Assembly: GCA_905214195.1 (NCBI GenBank)
Contig: CAJMLH010000002.1
Location: 1-64,000, forward strand
Origin: an uncultured bacterium
GTDB taxonomy: Bacteria; Bacillota; Clostridia; Peptostreptococcales; Anaerovoracaceae
Direction of reading: 5' to 3'
DNA length: 64,000 bases
Below the pieces are notes generated by a model. The model had not been told where the DNA came from, searched no databases, and saw nothing but the letters and a program-made list of their open reading frames with translations. Both the position numbers and the translations under genes were made by a program. The first letter of the stretch is position 1; the number at the start of each line of letters is the position of its first letter. This document shows, piece by piece, positions 26,129 to 35,249 of this stretch.

Positions 26129-27727
26129 TTATCTGTGATACACCTTTATTCCATCTATATAAGTTTCTTCAACTTTAATACTGTCTATTTCATCATAGGG
26201 AACCTCAAGTATATCTTTGTCCAAAACTATAAAGTCTGCCGCATATCCCGGTTTAAGAATTCCTATATCTTCAAACCCCAGCATAGGTGCAGATTCCGCA
26301 GTGTAAAGTCTTATTGCAGTTTCAATATCAACTCTGTGGCGTTCTCCGCAATCAGTTCCGTCCCACGCTTTTCTTGTTACGGCTCCCTTAAGGCAAACAA
26401 AAGGATTAGACGGCTCTGCCCATGCAGTTGCAGGAGCATCTGTACTGAAACTGATTCTTACCCCTTCTTTGATCCAATCTGCTATAGGATAATTTTCTTT
26501 GGTTCTTTCAAGTCCCATGTTAGTCAAGTAACTCTCTATCTCCGCATAAAGAAAAATCGGCTGAGTAACAAATGCGATTCCTGATTTGGCTGCCTTTTTT
26601 ATAGCATCTTTTGTAGGCATTGCCACATGCTCAAGTCTAACATAAGGAGCTTTTCCCTCTGTCCATGACTTTTGCTGCCATGTGTGCTCAATAGCCCTAT
26701 CTATGGTTCTTGCCCCCATCGCATGTATAGATAGCTGACATCCGTTTTCTTTGCAAAATGAAACAGCATCCTCTATATCTTTTTCACTGCATACAGGCAT
26801 ACCATATTCTTCTTTCTCCCCTAAATAAGGTTCGTCACACCATGCAGTGCGACCTGACACGCTTCCGTCACCTATCAATTTAATTCCGGCTATTCTGAAA
26901 CGGCTATTCTTATCTTGGTCTTTTTTAGAAATTGTAAAGTCTTTTTTACCCTTTACATTATCCCACATATAATAGGCCGCTATTTTTACAGCCATTCCTT
27001 TCTCTATGGCAAGATCATATACATCGTGATAGTCGCAGTTTATAAACTCACCCATATCGGCTCCTGTAGTAACACCCTGAGATACCAATATATCATTGAG
27101 ATATACCAAATCATCCGCCATATCTTCCGGTGTTTTTTCTGCGATTACACCATCAAGCACAGTTCTTGCGTTTTCATAAAGGATGCCATTAGGCTCTCCA
27201 TTTTCGTAATGACCTATTTTGCCTCCCTCAGGATCCGGTGTGTCGGCTGTAACTCCGGCAAGCTCAAGAGCCTTGCTGTTTACTGCATATACATGACCGC
27301 ATGTTCTCTTTACAACTACAGGAGAATCGCTGCACCCTCTGTCAAGATCATACCTGTTTGGTGCTCTCTGCTCCTTTAGCTTCCCCTCGTCATATCCCCA
27401 TCCGAATATCCACTCACCTTCATTTTGACTGTGTCTCTTCTCTCCTATCTTTATTATCAGCTCTTCTATTGAATTTACTGACGGTGGCAATGCGGAAATC
27501 TGACGACAGCAGTCAGCAAGCATAATGGCATGCATATGGCTGTCAACAAATCCAGGTAAAACTCTCTTTCCGTCAAGATCTACAACCTTATCACTCTCAG
27601 GAGCTTCTTTTTCTTTACCAACCCATAATATTCTGCCATCTTTTACAGCCATCGCCTCTGCATATGGATTATCCTTGTCCGAGGTGAAAATTTTACAATT
27701 TTTATATAAAACATCACATTTATTCAT
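26129..27727 (-). CDS. Amidohydrolase, YtcJ-like
   Basis: A 532-residue metal-dependent hydrolase of the amidohydrolase superfamily, YtcJ-like group. The metal-binding GFVDSHMHA lies near residue 60. IKLIGDGSVSGRTAWCDEPYL, LSIHAMGARTIDRAIEH and RLEHVAMPTKD are the usual later motifs, and FSTDAPA carries the final aspartate. Members remove formyl or acyl groups from amino-group substrates; the actual substrate is unknown. It follows the M20 amidohydrolase by 13 bp, in one operon. A related protein is encoded divergently at 29201. Confidence 0.87.
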   Translation of the reverse strand: MNKCDVLYKNCKIFTSDKDNPYAEAMAVKDGRILWVGKEKEAPESDKVVDLDGKRVLPGFVDSHMHAIMLADCCRQISALPPSVNSIEELIIKIGEKRHSQNEGEWIFGWGYDEGKLKEQRAPNRYDLDRGCSDSPVVVKRTCGHVYAVNSKALELAGVTADTPDPEGGKIGHYENGEPNGILYENARTVLDGVIAEKTPEDMADDLVYLNDILVSQGVTTGADMGEFINCDYHDVYDLAIEKGMAVKIAAYYMWDNVKGKKDFTISKKDQDKNSRFRIAGIKLIGDGSVSGRTAWCDEPYLGEKEEYGMPVCSEKDIEDAVSFCKENGCQLSIHAMGARTIDRAIEHTWQQKSWTEGKAPYVRLEHVAMPTKDAIKKAAKSGIAFVTQPIFLYAEIESYLTNMGLERTKENYPIADWIKEGVRISFSTDAPATAWAEPSNPFVCLKGAVTRKAWDGTDCGERHRVDIETAIRLYTAESAPMLGFEDIGILKPGYAADFIVLDKDILEVPYDEIDSIKVEETYIDGIKVYHR

Positions 27728-27740
27728 TACAAACCCCTCC

Positions 27741-28967
27741 TTACTTTTTATGCGCTTTAAGCCAGTTTACTGCAACATTGGCATAAAGAGCCGTTCCGTA
27801 AGGAAGAACATCTTCATCTATTACCATATTCGGATTATGCATCGGAGCTGCTGCTTCATCGCCTACCCCTATGGTAGCAAACATAGCCGGCACTTTTTCA
27901 CCTACATATCCAAAGTCTTCCGTTCCCGCCATACACGGAATTTCGCTGACATTATCTGCCCCCACCACTTCTTCAAGGAAAGGTCTGAGCTCACTGCACA
28001 GTTCTTCGTCATTGTACGCAGACGGAGTGTGAAAAGTTATCATATCATATTCGCCTCTCCACATTTTAACGGTATGCTCAACAATTTCCGGGATTCTCGA
28101 AGTCAAATGTCCGGTTACTTCTCTGTTGAAAGTTCTCGCTGCAACTTGTAAATCCGCCGTATCGGGAATTACATTGGCAGCCGTTCCTCCGCCGCATTTG
28201 CCTACAGAAAGAGCTACCGTCTCCCTTGGATCTATCTCTCTTGAACTGAGAAGATTAAGTGTCGTATAAAGCTGATTTGATATCATAAGCGGATCTATGC
28301 ACTGATGTGGAGTCGAAGTATGTCCGCCCTTTCCTCTTATCTTAATCATAAATGTATCCATGGCGGCAGATGTAATTTTAGGTGTATATCCAACTGTACC
28401 TGCTTTCTGATTTGCCATTACATGAATAGCAAACGCAGCGTCTACATGAGGATTTTCCATAAGTCCATGTTCAATCATAAGCCTTGAGCCACAGCCACAC
28501 TCTTCACCGGTTTGGAACATCAGTTTAACTGTTCCCGCCAGTTCATCTTCCATATCTTTAAGTATGGCTGCTGTACCAAGAAGCATCGCAGTATGTGCAT
28601 CATGACCGCACATATGTGCAAATCCTTTTTTCTCAGAAGTGAAATCGCAAAGGCCCTCCGTTTCAGTCATTGGAAGTGCGTCCATATCTGCACGCAATAA
28701 AATACAGGGTTCACCTTTACCTATAGTAGCCACTACACCTGTAGAAGCTTCCATATCAGGGAATCCTGCAAATACAAAGTTACTTCTTAAATTTTCATCT
28801 AAAGGTCCGCCGCAGATTTCAGACTCTATGCCCATTTCTGAAAGTCTTTTCTGTACATATTCAGCTGTTTCAGGCAAATAAAAACCGACCTCAGGTCTTC
28901 TGTGAAGCTGATGTCTGTCCTTTAATATCTGTTCCTTATTAGCTAAAGCAGCTTCCAAAATATTCAT
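27741..28967 (-). CDS. M20 family amidohydrolase / N-acyl-amino acid deacylase
   Basis: A 408-residue zinc peptidase-type enzyme. Metal ligands are seen in HMCGHDAHTAMLLG, the catalytic acid in QTGEECGCGSRLMIEHG and a further His in AFAIHVMAN; the dimerisation domain carries KIRGKGGHTSTPHQCIDP. Family members hydrolyse N-acetyl or other N-acyl amino acids (hippurate hydrolase/aminoacylase group). Start 28967 has GGAGG 6 nt upstream. It has a near-consensus promoter at 29067-29096 and leads the operon with the YtcJ-like gene. With the YfcC-type transporter this suggests use of acylated amino acids. Confidence 0.9.
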   Translation of the reverse strand: MNILEAALANKEQILKDRHQLHRRPEVGFYLPETAEYVQKRLSEMGIESEICGGPLDENLRSNFVFAGFPDMEASTGVVATIGKGEPCILLRADMDALPMTETEGLCDFTSEKKGFAHMCGHDAHTAMLLGTAAILKDMEDELAGTVKLMFQTGEECGCGSRLMIEHGLMENPHVDAAFAIHVMANQKAGTVGYTPKITSAAMDTFMIKIRGKGGHTSTPHQCIDPLMISNQLYTTLNLLSSREIDPRETVALSVGKCGGGTAANVIPDTADLQVAARTFNREVTGHLTSRIPEIVEHTVKMWRGEYDMITFHTPSAYNDEELCSELRPFLEEVVGADNVSEIPCMAGTEDFGYVGEKVPAMFATIGVGDEAAAPMHNPNMVIDEDVLPYGTALYANVAVNWLKAHKK

Positions 28968-29066
28968 AATTCTACCTCCGTAAAACGATTTTTCTAACAA
29001 ATCCGCTTAACATATCAATGTGCTCAAGATTGACAGGAGTCTGAAAGCTTTCTTTAGTTTGGCTGC

Positions 29067-29096
29067 ATTATAGCACAACATTTTTTGTAATGTCAA
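29067..29096 (-). promoter_or_regulatory. Sigma-A promoter for the M20-amidohydrolase operon
   Basis: On the minus strand TTGACA (29091-29096) and TATAAT (29067-29072) are 18 bp apart, about 100 bp upstream of the M20 gene. The divergent gene at 29201 has a TTGACA at 29112-29117 but no good -10 at the right distance. Confidence 0.8.
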
Positions 29097-29200
29097 GCAG
29101 CTTTTTTATACTTGACAAATAAATTTTTTCATCTGAAATTATCCATAATGTACGACCACTTATAAAATAACTACCCAAATCAGGGAAAACGGAGGTTATT

Positions 29201-30814
29201 ATGGACACTATTTTGTATAACGGCAAAATCTACACACAAGACAAAGCTTATCCGTCCTGCTCTGCCATTGCAATTAAAAACGGAGTAATTGCAGCCATGG
29301 GCAGTAACAGTGAAATTCTTGCTTTGTCCAAAGACAACACCGAAAAAATAGATTTAAAACAAAGACGAGTTCTTCCGGGTTTTGAAGACTCCCATTTACA
29401 TTTGCTGTTCTACGCAATACAGGCAAGTGCAGTAAACTTAGCTGCGGCAAGAAGCCTTGAAGATGTTAAATCTTTATGCGGCGAAAAAGTTCAATGGGCC
29501 AAGCAAAACGGCAAATGGATACAGGGTGTTTCTTTCAATCAAGATGATTGGGACATCAAAAAATTACCTACAAGACATGACCTTGACCGGATTTCCACAG
29601 AAGTCCCTATTTCAATAAGACGAGCTTGTTACCATATTTCCGTATGCAATACCAAGGCTCTTGAAATCCTCGGACTGATGGAAAATATTTCTGATGAGGC
29701 AAAAATCAACATGGGCTTTAATGAGGACGGAACACCTGACGGTTTAATCAAAGAAGATCTTCAAAATATTATTACAGAAGCACAGCCTCTTCCTACCAAA
29801 GGTGAAATTAAAGATCTTATCATTCTTGGATTGAATCATGCCGCTTCTAAAGGCATAACTCAAGTACACAGTGATGATTTTATGGTTCTGCCCGGTGATG
29901 ATGGCGAAACCATAATGAATGCATATAAAGAGCTGGCCTCCGAGGGAAAACTACCTATAAGAGTTTATCAACAGTGCCTGCTTTGGGAAGAAAACAGCCT
30001 TGAGCGTTTTCCGAAAATAGGTCACAAAACAGGAGATGATTACGGTTTCTATCGCATAGGCCCTTTTAAAATAATAGGAGACGGCTCTCTTGGCGCTCAC
30101 ACTGCATATATGAGAAAACCTTATCTCAATGAACCCGGTACTTGCGGTCTGGCTCGATATACAGACGAGCAGCTTTATGAAATCTGCAAAACCGCCCATA
30201 ACAATGGAATGCAGCTTGCTATACATTGTATAGGTGATGCTTCCCTTGAACAAGCATTAAACGCACTTAAAAGACTCCAACTTGATTATACTCGCACAAA
30301 CTGCCGTCACGGAATAGTGCATTGCCAGATTATGGACAACAAGCAGCACGACATGTTCCATGAGCTAAATCTTTTGGCTTATGTGCAGCCTATTTTCCTC
30401 CGCTGTGATATGAATATAGTAGATGAGTGCGTAGGTTCTGAGCTTGCAAAACAAAGCTATAACTGGCGGCGCTATGAGGACACAGGTGTACATCAGAGCG
30501 GTGGTTCCGACTGCCCTGCTGAAGCATTCGACATCTTGCCTAACATTGAATATGCAGTTACGAGAACCAATCCCGACACAGGTAAATCATGGTATCCGGA
30601 AAACAAGGTTACTCTTAAAGAGGCTATTAAGATCTTTACATATGAAGGGGCGTATGCTTCTTTCTCAGAAAGTATAAGAGGTTCTCTCTCAGTTGGCAAA
30701 TATGCTGACTTGGTGGTTTTGGACAAAGATATATTTGAAGTTCCCGAAAATCAAATCCATAATATCAATGTAGATATAACAATGGTCGGCGGAAAGATTG
30801 CTTATAGCAGATAA
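29201..30814 (+). CDS. Amidohydrolase, YtcJ-like (second copy)
   Basis: A 537-residue paralogue of the enzyme at 26129. The metal motif is GFEDSHLHLLFY (residues near 60), with KIIGDGSLGAHTAYMRKPYL, LAIHCIGDASLEQAL, RHGIVHCQIMDN and SGGSDCPAEAFD in order. The two paralogues are clearly divergent, so they may act on different acylated substrates. RBS GGAGG lies 6 nt before the start. An inverted repeat after the gene (30847-30888) is a probable terminator, and the sigma-54-type promoter of the transporter gene follows. Confidence 0.87.
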   Translation: MDTILYNGKIYTQDKAYPSCSAIAIKNGVIAAMGSNSEILALSKDNTEKIDLKQRRVLPGFEDSHLHLLFYAIQASAVNLAAARSLEDVKSLCGEKVQWAKQNGKWIQGVSFNQDDWDIKKLPTRHDLDRISTEVPISIRRACYHISVCNTKALEILGLMENISDEAKINMGFNEDGTPDGLIKEDLQNIITEAQPLPTKGEIKDLIILGLNHAASKGITQVHSDDFMVLPGDDGETIMNAYKELASEGKLPIRVYQQCLLWEENSLERFPKIGHKTGDDYGFYRIGPFKIIGDGSLGAHTAYMRKPYLNEPGTCGLARYTDEQLYEICKTAHNNGMQLAIHCIGDASLEQALNALKRLQLDYTRTNCRHGIVHCQIMDNKQHDMFHELNLLAYVQPIFLRCDMNIVDECVGSELAKQSYNWRRYEDTGVHQSGGSDCPAEAFDILPNIEYAVTRTNPDTGKSWYPENKVTLKEAIKIFTYEGAYASFSESIRGSLSVGKYADLVVLDKDIFEVPENQIHNINVDITMVGGKIAYSR

Positions 30815-30846
30815 CATAAAAAAGAATTGTTTAGAACCATAATTAC

Positions 30847-30888
30847 AAAATGCACAGTGTAAATATTTCTTTACATTCTGTGCATTTT
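30847..30888 (+). terminator. Terminator after the second YtcJ-like gene
   Basis: AAAATGCACAG pairs with CTGTGCATTTT, and an inner TGTAAA/TTTACA extends the stem with a TT bulge; TTTATTT follows. It lies about 95 bp upstream of the -24/-12 promoter, so an additional role as activator-binding site is possible. Confidence 0.65.
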
Positions 30889-30978
30889 TATTTACACGAC
30901 CTTACAACAAAAATTTACAAACCACGAATAATGATAATCCTTAAATTTTAAAATGTTGAAATTCCAATGTTTTATTTG

Positions 30979-30995
30979 TTGGCACAGCACTTGCT
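30979..30995 (+). promoter_or_regulatory. Sigma-54 (-24/-12) promoter for the YfcC transporter
   Basis: TTGGCAC, 5 nt, then TTGCT: the GG (30981-30982) and GC (30993-30994) doublets are separated by exactly 10 bp, matching the TGGCAC-N5-TTGC consensus. It lies upstream of the transporter gene, and a sigma-54 activator is encoded at 24658. Confidence 0.85.
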
Positions 30996-31102
30996 TTATA
31001 TTAAGGCATAGGATTTAACATCTTATGTGCTCAAGTAACCGATAGCAGTTTGAAGAAATTAAAAAAAGGAGGGTGCGCACATCAGGCTTGCGCAAAATCG
31101 AA

Positions 31103-32509
31103 ATGACTGAAACATTAAACAAGAAAAAAGGATTTGAAATGCCTCATGTCTTTGTTATCCTACTCATAATCATGCTTTTAGTAACCGTTATGTCTTACAT
31201 AATACCGAGTGGAACCTTTGACAGAAGCGAGGGAAATGCCGTTGACCCAAATACTTTCCAGTTTATTGAAAATGAAAATCCTATAAGCTTTCAGGATTTC
31301 TGGTCAGCACTTTATCAGGGATTTGTAAACGGTTCAACCATTATGGGCTCGCTTCTTCTAAGTGCAGGAAGTCTTGGCATCTTAAACAGCACCGGAGTAT
31401 TGGAAATAGGTGTGAAAAAGCTTACTCAAATAACTAAGGGAAGAAATCTTATCGCCATTATAATTTTCTATCTGTATTTCGCCGGAATGAACATCCTTGG
31501 TGCAGGAGAAGGTGTTTATCCGTTCTTCCCTATAGTAACCGCCCTGATAATGTCTCTTGGCTATGACCGTCTCATGGCTGCCGGCACTATTATGTTTGCT
31601 GCAACAGCAGGATTCGCATGTGGTATGGTGAATATGTTTACAACGGGAATTTCTCAGCAACTTGTAGGGCTTCCTATGTTTTCGGGCATAGGATACCGCC
31701 TCATAGTATTCATAGTCCTTGGTACTATTGGACTTGTAAGTATTCTTTTATACGGTCGCAAGATTAAAAAAGACCCTGACAAAAGCTATGTTGCAGAAGA
31801 ATACAAAAAAGATCTGGCTGAGAGCGAAGCAAGAAAACAATCCGGTGAAGACAACAAAACTGTATTTACATGGAGAGAAGGACTTACACTCTTGTTATTC
31901 CTTGCCCTTGTAATATTTATCGCATACGGATGTCTCAAATTAAATTTCACCCTTGCTCAATTTGCAGCTTATTATGTAGTATTTGCTATAATCGTAGCCT
32001 TTATATACCGCATAAGTCCAAATAAATTCTGTCAAATATTTGTTCAAGGCGCATCTCAAGTTTTGACAGCTGCTCTTGCAATAGGTCTGGCTCAGTCGGT
32101 AATGGTTCTTCTGACCCAAGGCCAAATAATGGACACTCTTGTTTAGTACATGGGTAACGCACTTCAGGGAAAGAGCGCTTTGATAACTTTGCTCCTTATA
32201 TTCCTGTTTGTAACCGCTTTCAACTTCCTTGTTGTTTCCGTAAGCGGAAAGGCGCTTATGATGATGCCTATAATGAGTCCTCTGGGCAAAATGCTGGGAA
32301 TAAATCAGCAGGTTATGGTTCTTACATATCAGCTTGGAGACGGAATAACCAATATGTTATGGCCGGGTGGCGGTCTTGTATCATGTTCACTGTGCGGACT
32401 CAACTACGGTACATGGCTCAAGATGGCATGGAAAACATTTGCTGCCATGATTGTTGCCGGTTATGTCCTTATTTGTGTAGCAAATGCTATCGGATACGGA
32501 CCATTCTAA
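31103..32509 (+). pseudogene. YfcC-family transporter interrupted by an in-frame TAG
   Basis: A polytopic transporter of the YfcC/arginine-ornithine-antiporter-like family (about 478 residues in total, 11-12 hydrophobic segments). It starts with MPHVFVILLIIMLLVTVMSYIIPSGTFDR and continues with GAGEGVYPFFPIVTALIMSLGYD. The frame is broken by a TAG at 32144-32146. The same frame then runs on through YMGNALQGKS and GDGITNMLWPGGGLVS to a TAA at 32507-32509. One base change from a sense codon such as CAG or TAC would restore it. The start is uncertain: AGGAGG is followed at once by a small hairpin and the best ATG is at 31103; a GTG at 31073 is too close to the RBS. The gene probably imports the substrate of the neighbouring hydrolases. 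Confidence 0.75.
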
Positions 32510-32540
32510 TTAAAACATAGGCTTTCCTTTATAAATAGAA

Positions 32541-32576
32541 AAACAGCTCATTGTTTATCTTTACAATGAGCTGTTT
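32541..32576. terminator. Bidirectional terminator
   Basis: A perfect 14-bp stem (AAACAGCTCATTGT/ACAATGAGCTGTTT) with an 8-nt loop and A/T-rich flanks lies between the transporter gene and the convergent small gene at 32585. Confidence 0.85.
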
Positions 32577-32584
32577 TATTGTTT

Positions 32585-32887
32585 TTAATAATATAACGAT
32601 ACTTTTTCTTTTATTATATCCATGACTTTTTCATATCCGTCAATACATTTCCAATCTTGAGCCAGATGAAAGCGTATAACTTCATAAAGCCACTTCTCAT
32701 ATTCTTCAATTGCCTGTTCAAAATTCAGACCTTTTTCTTTAAGCAAACGGACATCATATTCTGCAAACTCTGCTTTTACTTTGCATCTCTTCCTTGGGCT
32801 TTTCTCTATCCCATCGGGAAAATCCATCACAGATATTTCAACATAATTGTGAAACGGTATATCCGGCACAAGTTTTACTTCTTTCAT
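32585..32887 (-). CDS. Hypothetical 100-aa protein
   Basis: An acidic/basic soluble protein with no signal peptide or membrane segment. It has a short beta-rich start (VPDIPFHNYVEISVMDFPDG) and helices afterwards (NFEQAIEEYEKWLYEVIRFHL). I do not recognise the family. It follows the phosphoribosyltransferase gene by 5 bp, so it is co-transcribed with it and ends at a terminator. Confidence 0.65.
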   Translation of the reverse strand: MKEVKLVPDIPFHNYVEISVMDFPDGIEKSPRKRCKVKAEFAEYDVRLLKEKGLNFEQAIEEYEKWLYEVIRFHLAQDWKCIDGYEKVMDIIKEKVSLYY

Positions 32888-32892
32888 ATAAC

Positions 32893-33444
32893 TTATTTTA
32901 TACTTCCGTCAGGATTAAATACAGGTAATTTTTCCAAATAAGTTATATCGTCTCTGTCCGCTGCTTCTCCCTCTGCCAGAACGGTCATTCGTCCGACTAT
33001 ATTGCCGCCTACTTGATTTACAAGTGTTTCTATAGCTGTAAGGGATTCACCTGTACTTATAACATCGTCTACAATAAGAACTTTCTTATCTCTAAGCTGA
33101 TCAGCTTCTTTCTTGCCTACGCAAAGAGTCTGTACATGGTCTGTTGTTATAGAATCAACCTGTGTGGTTATTATATCCTGCATATAAAGTTTAGGGCCTT
33201 TTCTTGCTACTACATAATCGTTGTTTCCGGACTGTCTTGCCATTTCGTATGCAAGAGGTATTCCCTTGGATTCGGCAGTTATAATTATATCAAATTCCGG
33301 CGCTCTCTTAAGCAGCTCTGCTGCGGCAGCCTTTGTTATTTCCACATCGCTGAACATTATGAACGCTGCGATATATAAGTCATCACTTACTTTGCACAGA
33401 GGCAGCTGTCTTTTCAGACCTGCTATAGTCATTTCATAAAACAT
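32893..33444 (-). CDS. Phosphoribosyltransferase (adenine/purine PRT-like)
   Basis: A 183-residue type I phosphoribosyltransferase. The PRPP-binding motif VLIVDDVISTGES lies near residues 120-132, preceded by FDIIITAESKGIPLAYEMAR and the flexible-loop region YVVARKGPKLYM. The pattern fits adenine- or xanthine-type PRTs that make nucleotides from free purine bases and PRPP; the base is not certain. It lies downstream of the NCS2 purine permease gene, separated by a terminator, with its own possible promoter (TTGCTA, 17 bp, TATAAT). Confidence 0.82.
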   Translation of the reverse strand: MFYEMTIAGLKRQLPLCKVSDDLYIAAFIMFSDVEITKAAAAELLKRAPEFDIIITAESKGIPLAYEMARQSGNNDYVVARKGPKLYMQDIITTQVDSITTDHVQTLCVGKKEADQLRDKKVLIVDDVISTGESLTAIETLVNQVGGNIVGRMTVLAEGEAADRDDITYLEKLPVFNPDGSIK

Positions 33445-33568
33445 AGATATCTTTTCCTTTCCTCAATCAAAGAAATTTACTCTCTAATTATACCCCCTAT
33501 CGCAAATTATAGCAAGCTATAGAGTTTTGAAAGCTTCATTCATAGATATAAAATTCAAAAACAACAAA

Positions 33569-33589
33569 GGCGACTCTTTAAGAGCCGCC
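33569..33589 (-). terminator. Terminator after the NCS2 permease
   Basis: On the minus strand GGCGGCTCTT and AAGAGTCGCC pair closely (one G-T), followed by TTTGTTGTTTTT, 14 bp after the permease stop. Confidence 0.75.
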
Positions 33590-33602
33590 TCATAGTTTAA
33601 CA

Positions 33603-35006
33603 TTACATTGTTATAAATATGAACTTCAAACAGAAGAGCAGTCCTATAACTGCAACCATAATGTCTTTTTTCTCAAATTTACCTGTGAAAACAGTTATCA
33701 GTGTATATGCGATTGAACCGATTCCTATACCATTGGCTATGGAATAAGTCAGCGGCATCATTATAAGTGTAAGAAATGCAGGAGCTGCCGATCTCATATC
33801 TGACATGTCTACATTCTTAAAGTTACCTAACATCAATACACCTACATATATCAGTGCCGGAGCTGTTGCACAGCTTGGGACTATGCTTGCAAGAGGTGTA
33901 AGGAACAGGCATACGAAGAAGCACGCAGATACAACCAAACTGGTTAATCCTGTTCTTCCACCGGCTGCAACTCCTGAAGCTGATTCAACAAAAGTTGTAC
34001 ATGTAGAAGTTCCCAAAACTGCACCTGTAACGGTAGCTATGGAGTCACATGCCATACATTTATCCAAGTCTTCAGGGTCACCTTTTTCATCAAGCATTCC
34101 TGCCTGAGAAGCTGTGCCGTAAAGAGTTCCTATTGTGTCAAACATATCTACCAAACAGAATGTAATTATATACATTATAGCGCTGAATACACCGCCTACA
34201 AATGCAGGGCTAAATGCATGCTCCCATGAAGCTCCACGGAATACTCCTGTAACACCTATAGAAGCGAAATCTTTAAATGACTCTCCTATCTGTGCCATAT
34301 CAAATGAAGGAACCGTTCTTGTAACCAGATAATACAATACTGTAGTCGTAAGGATTCCTACTATTACATTACCTTTAACATTGAGTTTCTGTAAAACAAC
34401 GATAACTATGAATCCAACCAATGCTAAAAGTGCAGGCATTATAGTCATTATTCCGTCACCGTTTATTGCGCCGTGGATATCGACAAACTGAGTAAGTGTA
34501 TACTGGTTCGTCTGAATGATTCCAACATTCTGGAATCCTATATATGTAATGAACAAGCCGATACCTGCGGGGATTGCTTTTTTTAGACAATCCGGCATTG
34601 CCTTGGCAATATACACTCTTGCACCTGTCAGTGAAAGCGCTGTAAATATTATACCTGAGATAAGAATGATTACCAGACCTGCCTGATAACCCTGAACTGC
34701 ATCTCCACCTGAGATTACCTGCGGCAGTACAAAACTTACAAAGAAGAATGAGTTGAGTCCCATTCCGCAAGCTTGCGCAAAAGGCTTTTTCGCATAAAGC
34801 GCCATCAGCAGCGTGCCTATTGTAGCTACAAGAATTGAAGCAACATATACAGCATTCCATATGTTGTCAAGACCCTCGGTAAATCCGGTAACTTGATTAG
34901 GGTTTACGAATATTATGTAAGCCATTGCGAAGAATGTTGTAAAACCGGCCATTATTTCGGTTTTTACAGTTGAGCCGTGCTCAGAAATCTTAAAAAACTT
35001 GTCCAT
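33603..35006 (-). CDS. NCS2 family purine permease (AzgA/PbuG-like)
   Basis: A 467-residue transporter with 12-14 membrane segments, importing guanine/hypoxanthine or adenine with protons. AzgA-group features are the start KTEIMAGFTTFFAMAYIIFVNP, QACGMGLNSFF, the pore-region SASGVAAGGRTGLTSLVV and FDTIGTLYGTASQAGMLDEKG. Start 35006 follows GGAAAGGA; a longer ORF start at 35048 is rejected. It works with the adjacent phosphoribosyltransferase and with deoD in purine salvage. Confidence 0.92.
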   Translation of the reverse strand: MDKFFKISEHGSTVKTEIMAGFTTFFAMAYIIFVNPNQVTGFTEGLDNIWNAVYVASILVATIGTLLMALYAKKPFAQACGMGLNSFFFVSFVLPQVISGGDAVQGYQAGLVIILISGIIFTALSLTGARVYIAKAMPDCLKKAIPAGIGLFITYIGFQNVGIIQTNQYTLTQFVDIHGAINGDGIMTIMPALLALVGFIVIVVLQKLNVKGNVIVGILTTTVLYYLVTRTVPSFDMAQIGESFKDFASIGVTGVFRGASWEHAFSPAFVGGVFSAIMYIITFCLVDMFDTIGTLYGTASQAGMLDEKGDPEDLDKCMACDSIATVTGAVLGTSTCTTFVESASGVAAGGRTGLTSLVVSACFFVCLFLTPLASIVPSCATAPALIYVGVLMLGNFKNVDMSDMRSAAPAFLTLIMMPLTYSIANGIGIGSIAYTLITVFTGKFEKKDIMVAVIGLLFCLKFIFITM

Positions 35007-35113
35007 TATTCCTTTCCTTTCCAACTTAAAGCTACTACTTGTCAACAAAAAATAAAGACAATAATTTTATAACATTTTGCTGAGGATTTTTCAATCGTTT
35101 GTATGTTTTTTTT

Positions 35114-35125
35114 ACGAATATTCGT
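35114..35125. promoter_or_regulatory. Palindrome ACGAATATTCGT upstream of the purine permease
   Basis: A perfect 12-bp palindrome about 110 bp before the permease start; other ACGAAC copies lie close by (35164-35181). The CGAA core recalls PurR boxes, but the match is partial and no purine riboswitch was recognised in the 243-bp gap. Confidence 0.3.
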
Positions 35126-35167
35126 CTTATTTTAAAACACTTAAACACTTTCTCCGTATTTTTACGA

Positions 35168-35207
35168 ACAAAAAAACGAACTATCGTTGTGAAAGTTCGT
35201 TTTTTGC
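35168..35207. terminator. Terminator after the HD-domain gene
   Basis: AAACGAACT and AGTTCGTTT (35174-35182, 35194-35202) form a 9-bp stem with A-run and T-run on either side. It ends the leftward transcript of the HD-domain gene. Confidence 0.8.
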
Positions 35208-35249
35208 GAATTCTGTTTGTCGCTTATCTGCTTCAAATTTATAAACCAT

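Noticed and set aside
26129..30814. The two YtcJ-like genes as a recent duplication
   Set aside because: Their motifs match but the sequences are widely different, so the duplication is old or they were acquired separately.
31103..32509. Pyrrolysine or general TAG reassignment explaining the transporter gene
   Set aside because: oraE in this window ends with TAG followed by a strong terminator, and no pyl genes are visible, so a mutation or error is simpler.
35007..35249. Purine riboswitch upstream of the NCS2 permease
   Set aside because: No conserved purine aptamer core could be recognised; only a short palindrome and the terminator of the next gene are present.
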